Source: a virus
Reading direction: 5' to 3' (one strand)
Length of the DNA stretch: 64,000 nt
IMG/VR virus record: IMGVR_UViG_3300031111_000001
Location: 1-64,000 of that record
The notes under the pieces were generated by a model. The model did no database searches. It was not told the DNA's origin and saw nothing but the letters and a program-made list of their open reading frames with translations. Within the stretch, counting starts at the first letter, position 1. Every line of letters starts with the position of its first letter. Below, one piece after another: positions 41,334 to 49,723 of this stretch. The position numbers and the translations under genes were made by a program.

Positions 41334-41951
41334 TCAGGCGTCGAGGCCGAAAAGGTTGTAGAACAGGCTCAAGAACTTCTCGTAGCTCTGTTCCGGCGTC
41401 CACGGCTCGATGCAGAACTTCAGCGGGCGCAGCCCCCAGTCCTTGTAGTAAGGCCACTCCTTCCATCGCTCGTCCCTGAAGAAGCTCTTGGCCTCGGTGA
41501 GCAACATGGTCTTGTCCACCAAATCCACCCGGCTCCAGGGAGAACACTCGTCCTTCTTGTCGAAGAAGGGCAAGCCGAACCGCTGGGCGATACGATAGTG
41601 GATCATATCCTCCACGTTCTCGATGTGAGTCTCCATCGTCCAGGGCTGATGGCTGGGGTGTACCTTCATGCAGGTATGGGCCTTGATGGGAATCGGGATG
41701 TCGCCGATATACGCCTCGCTGGCGTCATGCATCAGTGCCCACTTCCGCAGCACGTCGTCATCTACGATCTGTTGGGCGCAGAGAATGGAATGCTGGGCGA
41801 CGGAGTAGAACTTCGGCACATGACCGCCGTACCGGCAAGTGTTCGCCAGAGAGCGGGCGATGTCCTTGATATTGATGTCTTCGGCGCGGGGGTCCAGAGG
41901 GTAGAAGTGGATGCCGCTCAAGGTGGTCTGGAATCGTCCGATACGCGACAT
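41334..41951 (-). CDS. HD-domain phosphohydrolase
   Basis: 205 residues from the ATG at 41951, overlapping the kinase stop by one base. HD-fold ligands: His44 in GGHVPKF, His54 in YSVAQHS, His75-Asp76 in MHDASEAYIGD, and a later Asp in SRVDLVD. This arrangement (SVAQHS ... HDAxEAYxGDxxxPxK) is the phage/YfbR-like nucleotidase group that hydrolyses dNMPs or related nucleotides. Next to dNMP kinase and ThyX, it probably tunes the nucleotide pool. Confidence 0.85.
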   Translation of the reverse strand: MSRIGRFQTTLSGIHFYPLDPRAEDINIKDIARSLANTCRYGGHVPKFYSVAQHSILCAQQIVDDDVLRKWALMHDASEAYIGDIPIPIKAHTCMKVHPSHQPWTMETHIENVEDMIHYRIAQRFGLPFFDKKDECSPWSRVDLVDKTMLLTEAKSFFRDERWKEWPYYKDWGLRPLKFCIEPWTPEQSYEKFLSLFYNLFGLDA

Positions 41952-42523
41952 CACGCAGCCTCCTTGAATCCGACACGCAGCATGGGGAGGATCATGTTCA
42001 CGATGAAGGCCTCGTATTCCTCCATGGATGCCCAGCCGTGGCCGTTGACCACCAGATTCGCGTCGTCGCGCATACTGGGGACTTCCGTCTCTGAGTTGTG
42101 GTTCGGAATCCACTCCAGGCCCAGATGTTCGGCCCGCGCCTTGCGGATGTTTTCCGGGGTGTCCACATAGACCACGCTGAAGCCAAGCTCCTTGACCTTG
42201 GTGAGTTCGTAGGTCCGCCGCACGTCGTCGCAGAGGACCATATCGTACATGTTGATCCACTCGTTGCCGTGAGAGGCTAGGGCGTCGGCCCGGAAAGACT
42301 TCTCGAAAGCGTTTACAAAAACCATTTCTCCGAAGTGACGCTTGGCGAGATCGCCGAAGTCCTGCATGAACGCACGGCACTTCGGCTGGCCCAGGCCGTT
42401 CTGGGCGTGGTAGATGGGGTCCGCGAACTTGATGACGCGGCTGTGCGGAACGTGCTTCCGCAACATGTTGGACAGCGTGGTCTTGCCAGAACACTGCTGC
42501 CCGATGATTGCAACCTTGATCAC
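41951..42523 (-). CDS. deoxynucleoside monophosphate kinase
   Basis: 190 residues from a GTG at 42523, seven bases after AGGAG; the longer upstream frame overlaps the preceding gene. P-loop GQQCSGKT (8-15), FADPIYHAQN, a DDVRRTYEL region and VDTPENIRKAR (Arg-rich lid) fit phage dNMP kinases. It supplies dNDPs for DNA synthesis. Starts within the previous stop (GTGA). Confidence 0.85.
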   Translation of the reverse strand: MIKVAIIGQQCSGKTTLSNMLRKHVPHSRVIKFADPIYHAQNGLGQPKCRAFMQDFGDLAKRHFGEMVFVNAFEKSFRADALASHGNEWINMYDMVLCDDVRRTYELTKVKELGFSVVYVDTPENIRKARAEHLGLEWIPNHNSETEVPSMRDDANLVVNGHGWASMEEYEAFIVNMILPMLRVGFKEAA

Positions 42524-42921
42524 GAAATAACTCCTAGTTTTTTCTGAATCTTCTTTTGGACTCTGTGGATCATTTTGAAGTACCCTCGAACCACAATGGT
42601 GGGCGGGGTGTTTGGGTCCATAGCCATGGACGAACAGATACCTGCTCCGTTGACCTCGCAGCACGCCGTGTAGATGACCTCCCGGTTCTCAAAGTCTGAA
42701 TGCTGCGTGATCTGAGCCGTGTTCAGGATTTCCTCTGCGCACGGGCGAGGGTCTAGCGGGACCGTCTCCATCCATGGAGTCGCAGGGTCATTCGGATCAC
42801 GCGGGAGCGGATCAGGCGGCATGAGGAGGTTCAGGATGCCCGGAATCCGAAGCCGCTCTCCATGGAGCGCGACAGCAATGAAGGCTTCTGCGAATTTGGC
42901 GTCGTCAGTCAGCAAGCACAT
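42520..42921 (-). CDS. hypothetical protein in the nucleotide operon
   Basis: 133 residues. Pro- and Asp-rich middle (MPPDPLPRDPNDPATPWME) flanked by a helical N-terminus and a C-terminal part with CCEVNGAGICSSMAM. It overlaps ThyX upstream by 17 bases and the kinase downstream by four. No family recognised; probably soluble. Confidence 0.55.
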   Translation of the reverse strand: MCLLTDDAKFAEAFIAVALHGERLRIPGILNLLMPPDPLPRDPNDPATPWMETVPLDPRPCAEEILNTAQITQHSDFENREVIYTACCEVNGAGICSSMAMDPNTPPTIVVRGYFKMIHRVQKKIQKKLGVIS

Positions 42922-43534
42922 CTTCGACCAGGGTTTTGGCCTCTTCCGGCAGCGCGTCGTAGACTTTGTAGGCCAATTCGCGAATCTCGAAATGGGCCTT
43001 GGGGGAGGTGCGCAGGAACAGGAAATTGCGCAGGGACCGGGCGTTGATGGTCCAGATCAGGTTGGTCTTGAAGGCTTCCGGCAGGGGGTATTTGAGTTTG
43101 TCGTTGGAGATGTCGGGGTGTTCCATCATGAGATCGATGACGTTTTGTAGGTTCTGAAGAACCACGACATTGACCCGTTCATCGCCGGTATCAACCACGA
43201 AATCGCTGATTTCGTTGACATTCGGCTTCAAAAGCCGTTTGAGGCAAAAACGAGTTGACTCAACACTCAAACTGGCTATACGGTGCCTCGCCAGTTCTTG
43301 GAGAATAGCCCTGGACATGCCGGTGATCTGGAAAGTGAAAACTGCATGTTCCAGGGTGGACGTATGTCCGAAACCGATGATCCGGTGGATCAAATCTTCG
43401 TCATTGGGTCCAATGGTTGTTTTTTTGCCATCGCTGCCAAGGACAGAGTCGAGCTTACCCTCGGACCTCCAACACTGCCTGATGGCCTTGATTGCGCCCA
43501 TGATGGGAGTGTGGGCGACCAATTCGACTTGCAT
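42905..43534 (-). CDS. thyX: flavin-dependent thymidylate synthase
   Basis: 209 residues from the ATG at 43534 behind AAGGAG. The ThyX signature RHRxxSxxxxSxR is present as RHRIASLSVESTR (83-95), with GHTSTLEHAVFTFQ (56-69) and the C-terminal HFEIRELA pattern. Converts dUMP to dTMP using FAD and NADPH, and works together with the dUTPase at 49724 that provides dUMP. Confidence 0.93.
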   Translation of the reverse strand: MQVELVAHTPIMGAIKAIRQCWRSEGKLDSVLGSDGKKTTIGPNDEDLIHRIIGFGHTSTLEHAVFTFQITGMSRAILQELARHRIASLSVESTRFCLKRLLKPNVNEISDFVVDTGDERVNVVVLQNLQNVIDLMMEHPDISNDKLKYPLPEAFKTNLIWTINARSLRNFLFLRTSPKAHFEIRELAYKVYDALPEEAKTLVEDVLAD

Positions 43535-43653
43535 TTGACTCCTTCTGACGGCTGTATTGAACCGCCATGTGTTGTGATTTGAGCGGGGGGGGGGTGGCTG
43601 CTTGCCCATAGCGGGCTTGTGAATGTTTGCTCATAGCCTTGGGAGAACTTGAC

Positions 43654-44244
43654 ATGATGGATGCTCTTGGCATCCTTGGGAGTGGAGACGCACTGTTGAC
43701 TGCAATGCCGCTGTCTCACATTTCTAAGGTTCCGTTTCGGCCAGCACCGTTGTTTGACAGGGGATTGTTCTGGAACAACAAGCGGGTTACTATGTTCGCC
43801 GTACCCGTTGAAGAAGCCGCTTTGGTCTTGATGTTGCGAAACGATTTCTGGCGTCCGACGCTCGACGCAGACCCAGCGGAAAGCAAGGTGCTGGTCAACA
43901 ACTTCCTGCTGCATCAACTATCCAAATCGCCAGAGGCAATAGCCCCGTTTGGCATCTGTGGTTCGTGGCACACGCTTGACATGATGGGGCAGCACGAAAC
44001 GATAAAACTGTCTGACGGACAGGCATACTTGGGGGTGGCGCACGGGATGGCGAATTTCTACTATCCAGACTTCGCCAATAACCGCGTTTTTGTGTGTAGC
44101 GTGCCCCCTCACGGGCTTTTAGGGGAGAGGGCGATTGCAGGTGTGCAATCGCCCCCAGAAAGGCCCCTAGAGCCGCTGCGCGGCCTGGGCAGCAAGGGCA
44201 CTGCGCTCGGACTTGGTCATGTTCAGGATCGCCACGTTGGATAG
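43654..44244 (+). CDS. lone rightward gene in the leftward operon
   Basis: About 196 residues from the ATG at 43654, behind TTGGGAGAACTTGAC. The translation looks protein-like (MPLSHISKVPFRPAPLFDRG, ALVLMLRNDFWRPTLDADPA, CGSWHTLDMMGQHETIKLSD) with normal hydrophobic spacing, in contrast to the broken frames on the other strand. It has no recognised family. Its last 78 bases overlap the 3' end of the phoH-like gene and include a strong hairpin, so the true end is uncertain. Probably an independently acquired gene (moron) with its own promoter. Confidence 0.4.
   Translation: MMDALGILGSGDALLTAMPLSHISKVPFRPAPLFDRGLFWNNKRVTMFAVPVEEAALVLMLRNDFWRPTLDADPAESKVLVNNFLLHQLSKSPEAIAPFGICGSWHTLDMMGQHETIKLSDGQAYLGVAHGMANFYYPDFANNRVFVCSVPPHGLLGERAIAGVQSPPERPLEPLRGLGSKGTALGLGHVQDRHVG
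44126..44152 (-). terminator. hairpin after the PIN-PhoH gene
   Basis: GGGCGATTGCA and TGCAATCGCCC form an 11-bp hairpin with a GGTG loop, fifteen bases beyond the leftward stop at 44167. The downstream run is TCTCCCC, so termination may be partial. Confidence 0.5.
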
Positions 44245-45504
44245 ACCCTGCATGCGCTCCATGGCGTGCGCCAGTCCGCAGTTGGATTTGGTCAAGTAGG
44301 GACTGTCGATCTGCTGAAGGTCGCCCAGCAGGATCAGTTTGGACGAGTTCCCGATCCGGGTGACCAGAGTCTTGATCTCCTTGGGGGTCAGGTTCTGGCA
44401 CTCGTCCACGACCACGATCCGATTCATCAGGGACCGGCCCCGGATGAAGCAGAGGGCGTCCACTTCGATCTGGCCTTTGTCCTTGAGGTCCATGACGGTG
44501 GCACTGTCGTGCTTCAGCAGGAACTCAAGGTTGTCCGTGAAGGGTTTCACCCAGGCTTCCATCTTCTCGTCGAGGTCGCCCGGCAGGAAGCCGATCCCGT
44601 TGCCCACGTCCATGACCACCTTGGTGATCATGATTCGGTCGATGTGGTGCCCGTTGAACTTCTTGGAATGGACCACATGCTCCAGGCCAGCGGCCATGGA
44701 CAACAGGGTCTTGCCGGTGCCCGCGATGCCGTTGCAGATCACGCATTCGATCTTCTCGTCCATCAGCACGTCGGCGAGGAACCGCTGTTCGGCGTTCCGG
44801 GGCTTGATGTGGAAGATGTCGTCCACCTTGCGGATGACCCGCATGTAGCCTTCAGAGAATCGACACAGAGCCGACTGCCCGTTCATCATGTTGCTCATGA
44901 TCTGGTAGCAGCCGTTCACGCGAGGGTTTTCCACCCCAATCTCGGCGGCGTCGAGCTTGCGAAGCTCGTACAACTTGTCGATCATGCCGGGGTCAGCATA
45001 AACGGCCTGGACGGACACGCCCTCGTCGATGTCTGCCTTGTCGGTGAAGTAGGGCTGGGCCACGATGCCCAGAGCGTCAGCCTTGCATCGCATGTTGATA
45101 TCGTTGGTGACGAGAATAATCTCATGGGGGCCGAAACACGCAGTGACGCCTTCGTTTTCGGCCCATTCCTTGAGCCGCCGGGCCACGCCGATGATGTAGT
45201 TGTCGTTGGACCGGCGCAGGGCTGCATGGCTGAACTCGATGTTGTCGGAGTAGACCCGCAAGGTGCCACCATTTTCCAGAACCACCCCCGGAGAAGCCAA
45301 GGCCGACTTGTCCATGTCGCGCAGTTCGTCGATCTTCCGGGCCACGGCGCGGGCGTTCGCGCCCAACTCGCCCGGCTCGTTCTTGAACTTGTCCAGTTCC
45401 TCCAGGGCGGTGAGCGGGATCACCACTTGGTTGTCGTCGAAGCTGGTGATGCTGTCGCAGTCGTGCAGCAGCACGTTGGTGTCCAGCACGAATATCTTAT
45501 TCAC
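44167..45504 (-). CDS. PhoH2-type protein: PIN nuclease fused to PhoH ATPase
   Basis: 445 residues. An N-terminal PIN domain (FVLDTNVLLHD, residues 5-15, with ALEELDKFK and later acidic residues) is a metal-dependent RNase fold. The C-terminal PhoH ATPase has GIAGTGKTLLSMAAG (about 257-270), the VVDECQNLTPKEIK Walker B (about 360-373) and ILLGDLQQID. Full-length PhoH2 proteins unwind and cut RNA. The phage also encodes a DHH phosphoesterase next door, a DUF2828/TROVE-like protein and many small RNAs, so an RNA-processing role is plausible. It overlaps the DHH gene by eight bases. Confidence 0.9.
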   Translation of the reverse strand: MNKIFVLDTNVLLHDCDSITSFDDNQVVIPLTALEELDKFKNEPGELGANARAVARKIDELRDMDKSALASPGVVLENGGTLRVYSDNIEFSHAALRRSNDNYIIGVARRLKEWAENEGVTACFGPHEIILVTNDINMRCKADALGIVAQPYFTDKADIDEGVSVQAVYADPGMIDKLYELRKLDAAEIGVENPRVNGCYQIMSNMMNGQSALCRFSEGYMRVIRKVDDIFHIKPRNAEQRFLADVLMDEKIECVICNGIAGTGKTLLSMAAGLEHVVHSKKFNGHHIDRIMITKVVMDVGNGIGFLPGDLDEKMEAWVKPFTDNLEFLLKHDSATVMDLKDKGQIEVDALCFIRGRSLMNRIVVVDECQNLTPKEIKTLVTRIGNSSKLILLGDLQQIDSPYLTKSNCGLAHAMERMQGLSNVAILNMTKSERSALAAQAAQRL

Positions 45505-46387
45505 TTGCCCTCGCTTTCAAGTTGAAGGGGAGTTTGTCACAGGTGAACCCTGCGGCCCCTGCATGCCCGCCACCGCCGTACTGCTTGGCGATCACGGACA
45601 CATCCACGTCGAGACGCTCGGTATACATGGAGACGTACCAGTGGCCGCTGGCCGTCCACGCGAAGGGCATGACGGCGTCGTATTCCTTCCAGTTGATCAT
45701 GGAGTCGAACAGCTTGCTCCCGCAGCCCTGCCGGTTCGCGGCAAGGAAGCGAAGGCCATGAAACTCCACAGAGAAGGCAGAGGATTTACAGGATCGCCTG
45801 AAGTCGTTCTCGATGTATTGCTGAACCGTCTCCCCCTGCCGGGTGATTTCTCCGACGTACCCACGGGAATGGAACCGTTCGCTGAAGAGAGTGGTCCACA
45901 TGAGCATCGCATTTTCATGCGCGGGATTCGTATCCTTGAGCCGCATACCGTACTGGAAGGGCAGGACCCGCCCATCAAAGGCATGATCCCACACGTCGTA
46001 TCGTCCCAGCAGGGTGACAGTGAGAGGCATGGGCAGGGGGTCGGAGGCGAAGAAGTATTCCCAGCAAAGCTCACAGGCAGCTTTGCCAAGCTCCCGCTTG
46101 CCCTCGATGAAGATGCCTTCGATGATCTCGTCGGCGCGGGCCTCCTCCATGGCCGTCTTGTGGTGGTCGATCCAGATCAGCCTGTTGCGCTTTGCCAGTC
46201 GGCGCATTTCATCCCATGGAGACAGGCTGAGATCGGCCATGATGACCTTCTCGCCCGGCGGCACCTTACTCCACGGGAATGGTTCGTTATAGTTGAAGGG
46301 GACCATTTTGCAGTCGGGGAACTTGTATTTGACCACGGCCCCAGAACAATGTCCGTCGAGATCGGCAGCGTGATAAAAGCACCACAT
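45497..46387 (-). CDS. DHH/DHHA1 phosphoesterase (oligonucleotide-degrading type)
   Basis: 296 residues. Motifs: YHAADLDGHCSG (residues 5-16), MADLSL (50-55), IDHHKTA (73-79), and the DHHA1 GGGGHAGAAGF near residue 275. The layout is that of NrnA/RecJ-like small phosphoesterases, which degrade short RNA or cyclic dinucleotide products. Phage versions may destroy signalling nucleotides of anti-phage systems or recycle nanoRNA; the sequence cannot tell which. Confidence 0.85.
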   Translation of the reverse strand: MWCFYHAADLDGHCSGAVVKYKFPDCKMVPFNYNEPFPWSKVPPGEKVIMADLSLSPWDEMRRLAKRNRLIWIDHHKTAMEEARADEIIEGIFIEGKRELGKAACELCWEYFFASDPLPMPLTVTLLGRYDVWDHAFDGRVLPFQYGMRLKDTNPAHENAMLMWTTLFSERFHSRGYVGEITRQGETVQQYIENDFRRSCKSSAFSVEFHGLRFLAANRQGCGSKLFDSMINWKEYDAVMPFAWTASGHWYVSMYTERLDVDVSVIAKQYGGGGHAGAAGFTCDKLPFNLKARASE

Positions 46388-46388
46388 A

Positions 46389-46496
46389 CTACCACCCCAA
46401 GGCGGTACGAATTTTGACGATCTCGGCCTGGATTTCGTCGGACCACTCCACGCCGATGCAGATGCCCAGAATCAGGGCGAAGATGAACCAAGACAT
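46389..46496 (-). CDS. 35-residue membrane protein
   Basis: ATG at 46496 behind CAAGGAAAAAGC; product begins MSWFIFALILGICIGVEW and ends in a short charged helix. One N-terminal span. It stops one base before the DHH gene starts. Function unknown. Confidence 0.45.
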   Translation of the reverse strand: MSWFIFALILGICIGVEWSDEIQAEIVKIRTALGW

Positions 46497-46563
46497 GCTT
46501 TTTCCTTGTGGTATGGACGAAGAAAGGCGGGCCACCGCGAAGTAGCCCGCCTTGTGATGTTGG

Positions 46564-46698
46564 CTACACGCTCTTGAAGTCGGCAAACTTGCGGTCGGCA
46601 AGCTCCTGCTTCTTGCCCGCATTCCAGCGGGTGATCGGGCGGTAGTAGCCAACGATACGGGCCATGGTACAGGTCGTCTTGACCTTCGGTTGCGCCAT
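46564..46698 (-). CDS. stand-alone glycyl-radical tail of the anaerobic ribonucleotide reductase
   Basis: 44 residues from the ATG at 46698 behind GGAGGTGTGACC. The product contains CTMARIVGYYRPITRWNAGK followed by KQELADRK, which is the C-terminal segment of class III NrdD proteins (RVxGYYRPVxxWNxGKxQExxDRK). Gly17 in RIVGY is the residue that carries the radical, placed there by NrdG. The NrdD body at 47807 ends without this segment, so this peptide probably docks in trans to form the active enzyme, much as the small GrcA protein serves pyruvate formate-lyase. Its Cys10 could complete the zinc site. Two bases lie between its start and the nrdG stop. Confidence 0.82.
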   Translation of the reverse strand: MAQPKVKTTCTMARIVGYYRPITRWNAGKKQELADRKFADFKSV

Positions 46699-46700
46699 GG

Positions 46701-47273
46701 TCACACCTCCTTGTTCGGCTGAACCCATTTCACGGTCCAGCGATTCAGAAGATCACCGGAGAGCTTCTCCAGTGAGGCCCCGTAGTCGTCCTTGTATTTG
46801 GGGAAATCCACGATGCGGAGTTCGCGATATTTCGCGCTGGAGTAGTATTCCAGAGCGCATCGCAAGCGTCCGATGTATTCCTGTTCCGGCATGATGCTGA
46901 CCTCGCTGGTCGGCTTCAAAGACAGGATCACAGACTCAAAGGGATTTCGGATGTTCCTCGGTAGGACCAGTCCGTTGGATTGCAGTGCCAGTGGGCGTCC
47001 GAAGAAGAATCGAACGGCGTTGTGAAACTCCGGGTGGCATGTCGGTTCGCCCCCAGAGAGGACGATGCCGACCTTCTGCGTGTGAAACGCAAGCTGCATC
47101 CGGTTGAGGTGGTGCGCAATGTCCTTGAGGGAATAAACGGCCTCGCCGCGCACCACGATCTTGTTGTGGCAGAAACTGCAATTCAGGTTACATCCATTGA
47201 AGAACAGGGTCATTGCCAATTTGCCGGGGAAGTCGATCATGCCCGTGCAGAACCCGGTGAATGCCTCCATCAT
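46701..47273 (-). CDS. nrdG: anaerobic ribonucleotide reductase activase (radical SAM)
   Basis: 190 residues, ATG at 47273 behind GGAGGGTTCC. The cluster motif CNLNCSFC (Cys28, 32, 35) binds the 4Fe-4S centre, and LSGGEPTCHPE is the SAM-binding motif. It makes the glycyl radical on NrdD, here probably on the separate 44-residue peptide encoded immediately downstream. It overlaps the upstream small gene by four bases. Confidence 0.92.
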   Translation of the reverse strand: MMEAFTGFCTGMIDFPGKLAMTLFFNGCNLNCSFCHNKIVVRGEAVYSLKDIAHHLNRMQLAFHTQKVGIVLSGGEPTCHPEFHNAVRFFFGRPLALQSNGLVLPRNIRNPFESVILSLKPTSEVSIMPEQEYIGRLRCALEYYSSAKYRELRIVDFPKYKDDYGASLEKLSGDLLNRWTVKWVQPNKEV

Positions 47274-47494
47274 GGAACCCTCCGATCTACCTGATCGATC
47301 AGCTTGGATAGCATTTCGACCATCATGTTCCTGATCCGCTCTTTTGTGTGCTGCCTAATGTATTGGCGTTGGGCGGCAGAGCAGAGTAGATCGGTGTTCA
47401 ATGGAGAAAACCGCACTCGCTCTTGAAGAGCCAAAAGTTGCTCACGAAGGGCGAATGCTGCCAATTGACGGGCAGTCATCGCTGCCCGGCTCAT
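47270..47494 (-). CDS. hypothetical helical protein
   Basis: 74 residues, start overlapping the HU stop by one base (TAATG). Basic and entirely helical (RQLAAFALREQLLALQERVR, KERIRNMMVEMLSKLIDQVD). Lies between HU and nrdG in the operon. No family recognised. Confidence 0.5.
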   Translation of the reverse strand: MSRAAMTARQLAAFALREQLLALQERVRFSPLNTDLLCSAAQRQYIRQHTKERIRNMMVEMLSKLIDQVDRRVP

Positions 47495-47769
47495 TAGGCG
47501 TTCAGGGAGGCCTTGAAGGTGCCGCTGACCGTAAACTTCACGGACTTGGTGGCCGGGATCAGAATCTTCTCGCCGGTCTTGGGATTGCGGCCATCACGCG
47601 GGGCACGCTCCACGGGCACCAGCTTGCCGAAGCCGCTGATGGCAACGGTGTCGCCACCGGCCAGCACGTCCTTGATCTCGCCGAAGATCAGGTCCACGGT
47701 GGCCTCGGTCTTGGCTTTGGACAGGCCCAGCTTGGGAGCGATCTGCTCCACGAACTCCATACGATTCAT
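47494..47769 (-). CDS. HU/IHF-family DNA-bending protein
   Basis: 91 residues. Helices MNRMEFVEQIAPKLGLSKAK and the conserved beta-arm GFGKLVPVERAPRDGRNPKT-GEKI identify the HU family; the VKFTVSGTFKASLN end is also typical. It has its own leader with the CCCTTCGCAA motif. Could compact phage DNA or help integration and replication. Confidence 0.93.
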   Translation of the reverse strand: MNRMEFVEQIAPKLGLSKAKTEATVDLIFGEIKDVLAGGDTVAISGFGKLVPVERAPRDGRNPKTGEKILIPATKSVKFTVSGTFKASLNA

Positions 47770-47789
47770 TGTTGCTCCTTGTTCTTGTA

Positions 47790-47799
47790 TTGCGAAGGG
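47790..47799 (-). promoter_or_regulatory. leader motif CCCTTCGCAA before the HU gene
   Basis: The leftward strand reads CCTCTAACCCTTCGCAA, close to the leaders at 1543 and 7563, followed by AAGGAG. Confidence 0.4.
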
Positions 47800-47806
47800 T
47801 TAGAGG

Positions 47807-49648
47807 TTATCCCTCGACCAGTTCGGGATGCTCTTTGCGCAGAGCTTCGATCTGTTCGGGGGTATGTTCGTTCGGGCACGCTTCGTGAATGCCCTGGACC
47901 GGCCCACAGATGGGGCACATTGAGTAGGTCACGTTCAGCCCGAAATAGGGCAGATTGGTGTCGCAGATCATCCGCACCAGAGCCTCGGCGTCCTTCTCGT
48001 CGATCTCATGATCGAGATAGAAGTGCTGGACCGTGCCCCCGGATGGGATCACCTGAAGCTGCGTTTGGGTGGCGAAGACCAGATCAAGCTGATCCTGCAT
48101 GTCAGCCGGGACAAAATGGCTGTTCGTGAAGTACGGCCTGACCTTCAGCCCCTGATGCTCGATGTCGGGGAAGCTCTTGAGAGCCTTCTTTGCCAGCTTG
48201 TAGGACGCGCTTTCGGCAGGGGTGGCCTCAAGATTGAAGAGCGTCCCTGTCTCGTTGATGAAGCGATCCACGTTGGATTTCATGCGATGCAGGACGCCCT
48301 TGGCAAACTCCAGGCCTTCCGGCGAGGCAAAGCCGAAGCTGTCGTTGGTCGCGATGCAAGTGGCCTCCCAGAGGCCCACAAAGCCGATGGTCGTAAAGAA
48401 CGTGTCGAAACGGCGCGGCAGGTTTGCCATGCACATGGGGAAAAACCCCTTGTCGTAAAACTCGTTCACGACCTTGCGCTTCCATAGTTCCTCGTCCTTG
48501 ATCAATTCCATCCAGCGGTCCAGTTCCTCCCAGAAGCTCAAGTCGTTCGCCTTGCAGTGCTGGGCGAGGTACGGGAGGGAGATTGTGACAACCTGAAGGG
48601 AGCCAGTGCTGTCTCCAGCACCAAACAACCCGCCCGTATGGGAACGGAGGTCGTTCAGGTCGAGAGACAGGCGGCAGCACATGCTGCGCACGTCTCTGGG
48701 ATCAAGCCGCTTGTCGCCGGAAGTCACGCCGTTTATGAAGTTCTGAAAGAACGGCGTGCCGTATTTCGCGGTAAGTCTCCAGACCCTGGACCTGATATGG
48801 TCGATTTCAGGATCGTCGAGGAAGTCTTCCGTGACGTTGATGGTCAGGACAGGGAACGTAAAGCCCTTGCCGGTATAGTCGCCCTCGATGAAGATATCCA
48901 AGATCGTGGCACACACAAGCTGCTGCCAGTGTTCCAATTCCCCGTAGGTGCTGTTTTTCACCTTGATTCCGTCTTCGTGATACGAATAGAAATCGTCGAG
49001 GGATTTGCTGCCGATGCTGGCGCGTTGATCTCTCATATCTTCCGGGCACTTCATCGCCAACGTGATGTTGGTGAAGGGTGTCTGACCGCCGTAGCGGTTG
49101 GTCTGGTTCAAATGGAAGATCAACTCTTGGATGCTTTGTCGCACCTCCTCCCGCGTTTGCTGGAAGGCGATCTGGCGCGGCACCCCTTGCTTCTTCTTGT
49201 CGAGGTAGAACTTGTATGCGTAGGCCCCAAGGTACACGTCGATGTCGTTGAATGCGATGGCCCCAGCCACTTCGTTGCACACGGAGCCGATGGTGTTCAC
49301 CATGTGGTTGATGACCGTGCGGAAGTGTTTTGGGGGACCAGACGGCACGGGGCCTGTGTTCATGCCGTTGTTGATCAGCATCGCCATTGATAGGCCGATG
49401 CAGTAAGGGGTCAGGTAGCCCAGTGACAGATCGTGGATATGACAGCCACCAGCCTTGTGGAGGTCCACAAGTTCCCCAAACTCTTCTTCAAGTCGTTTCA
49501 GGTTGTCCCGGTTGAGACAAACCCCGCCAACTGTGAAGAGCAAACCGTTTGGTGTGACTCCCATGTTGGCGTTTTCGTTGTTGTAGTCGCCGCCCGCCAC
49601 GTAATCATCAATGATCGTGTCTATGCGGACGCGAACCTCCTTGGTCAT
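47807..49648 (-). CDS. nrdD: anaerobic ribonucleotide reductase body, lacking the glycyl-radical end
   Basis: 613 residues. Class III features: HKAGGCHIHDLSLGYLTPYC near residue 63, TPFTNITLAMKCPEDM near 187, GTPFFQNFING, VRSMCCRLSLDL, and the barrel end IPSGGTVQHFYLDHEID. The zinc site is partial: Cys578, Cys581 (MCPICG) and Cys591 with His595, then stop after ELVEG. The usual RVxGY radical segment does not follow; it is found as a separate gene at 46564-46698. No ATP-cone is seen at the N-terminus. Reduces ribonucleotides without oxygen, so it points to an anaerobic host. Confidence 0.92.
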   Translation of the reverse strand: MTKEVRVRIDTIIDDYVAGGDYNNENANMGVTPNGLLFTVGGVCLNRDNLKRLEEEFGELVDLHKAGGCHIHDLSLGYLTPYCIGLSMAMLINNGMNTGPVPSGPPKHFRTVINHMVNTIGSVCNEVAGAIAFNDIDVYLGAYAYKFYLDKKKQGVPRQIAFQQTREEVRQSIQELIFHLNQTNRYGGQTPFTNITLAMKCPEDMRDQRASIGSKSLDDFYSYHEDGIKVKNSTYGELEHWQQLVCATILDIFIEGDYTGKGFTFPVLTINVTEDFLDDPEIDHIRSRVWRLTAKYGTPFFQNFINGVTSGDKRLDPRDVRSMCCRLSLDLNDLRSHTGGLFGAGDSTGSLQVVTISLPYLAQHCKANDLSFWEELDRWMELIKDEELWKRKVVNEFYDKGFFPMCMANLPRRFDTFFTTIGFVGLWEATCIATNDSFGFASPEGLEFAKGVLHRMKSNVDRFINETGTLFNLEATPAESASYKLAKKALKSFPDIEHQGLKVRPYFTNSHFVPADMQDQLDLVFATQTQLQVIPSGGTVQHFYLDHEIDEKDAEALVRMICDTNLPYFGLNVTYSMCPICGPVQGIHEACPNEHTPEQIEALRKEHPELVEG

Positions 49649-49723
49649 TCGGAGATCACTCCTTTGTTGAGCAGTTAATCCTCAAGCCTTAACCGGATGA
49701 TACTTGTCGATTGTACTTGATGA

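Noticed and set aside
41334-42494. A single 386-residue leftward protein ending with the HD domain
   Set aside because: The upstream 180 residues are an out-of-frame reading of the dNMP kinase gene; the HD protein has its own start at 41951.
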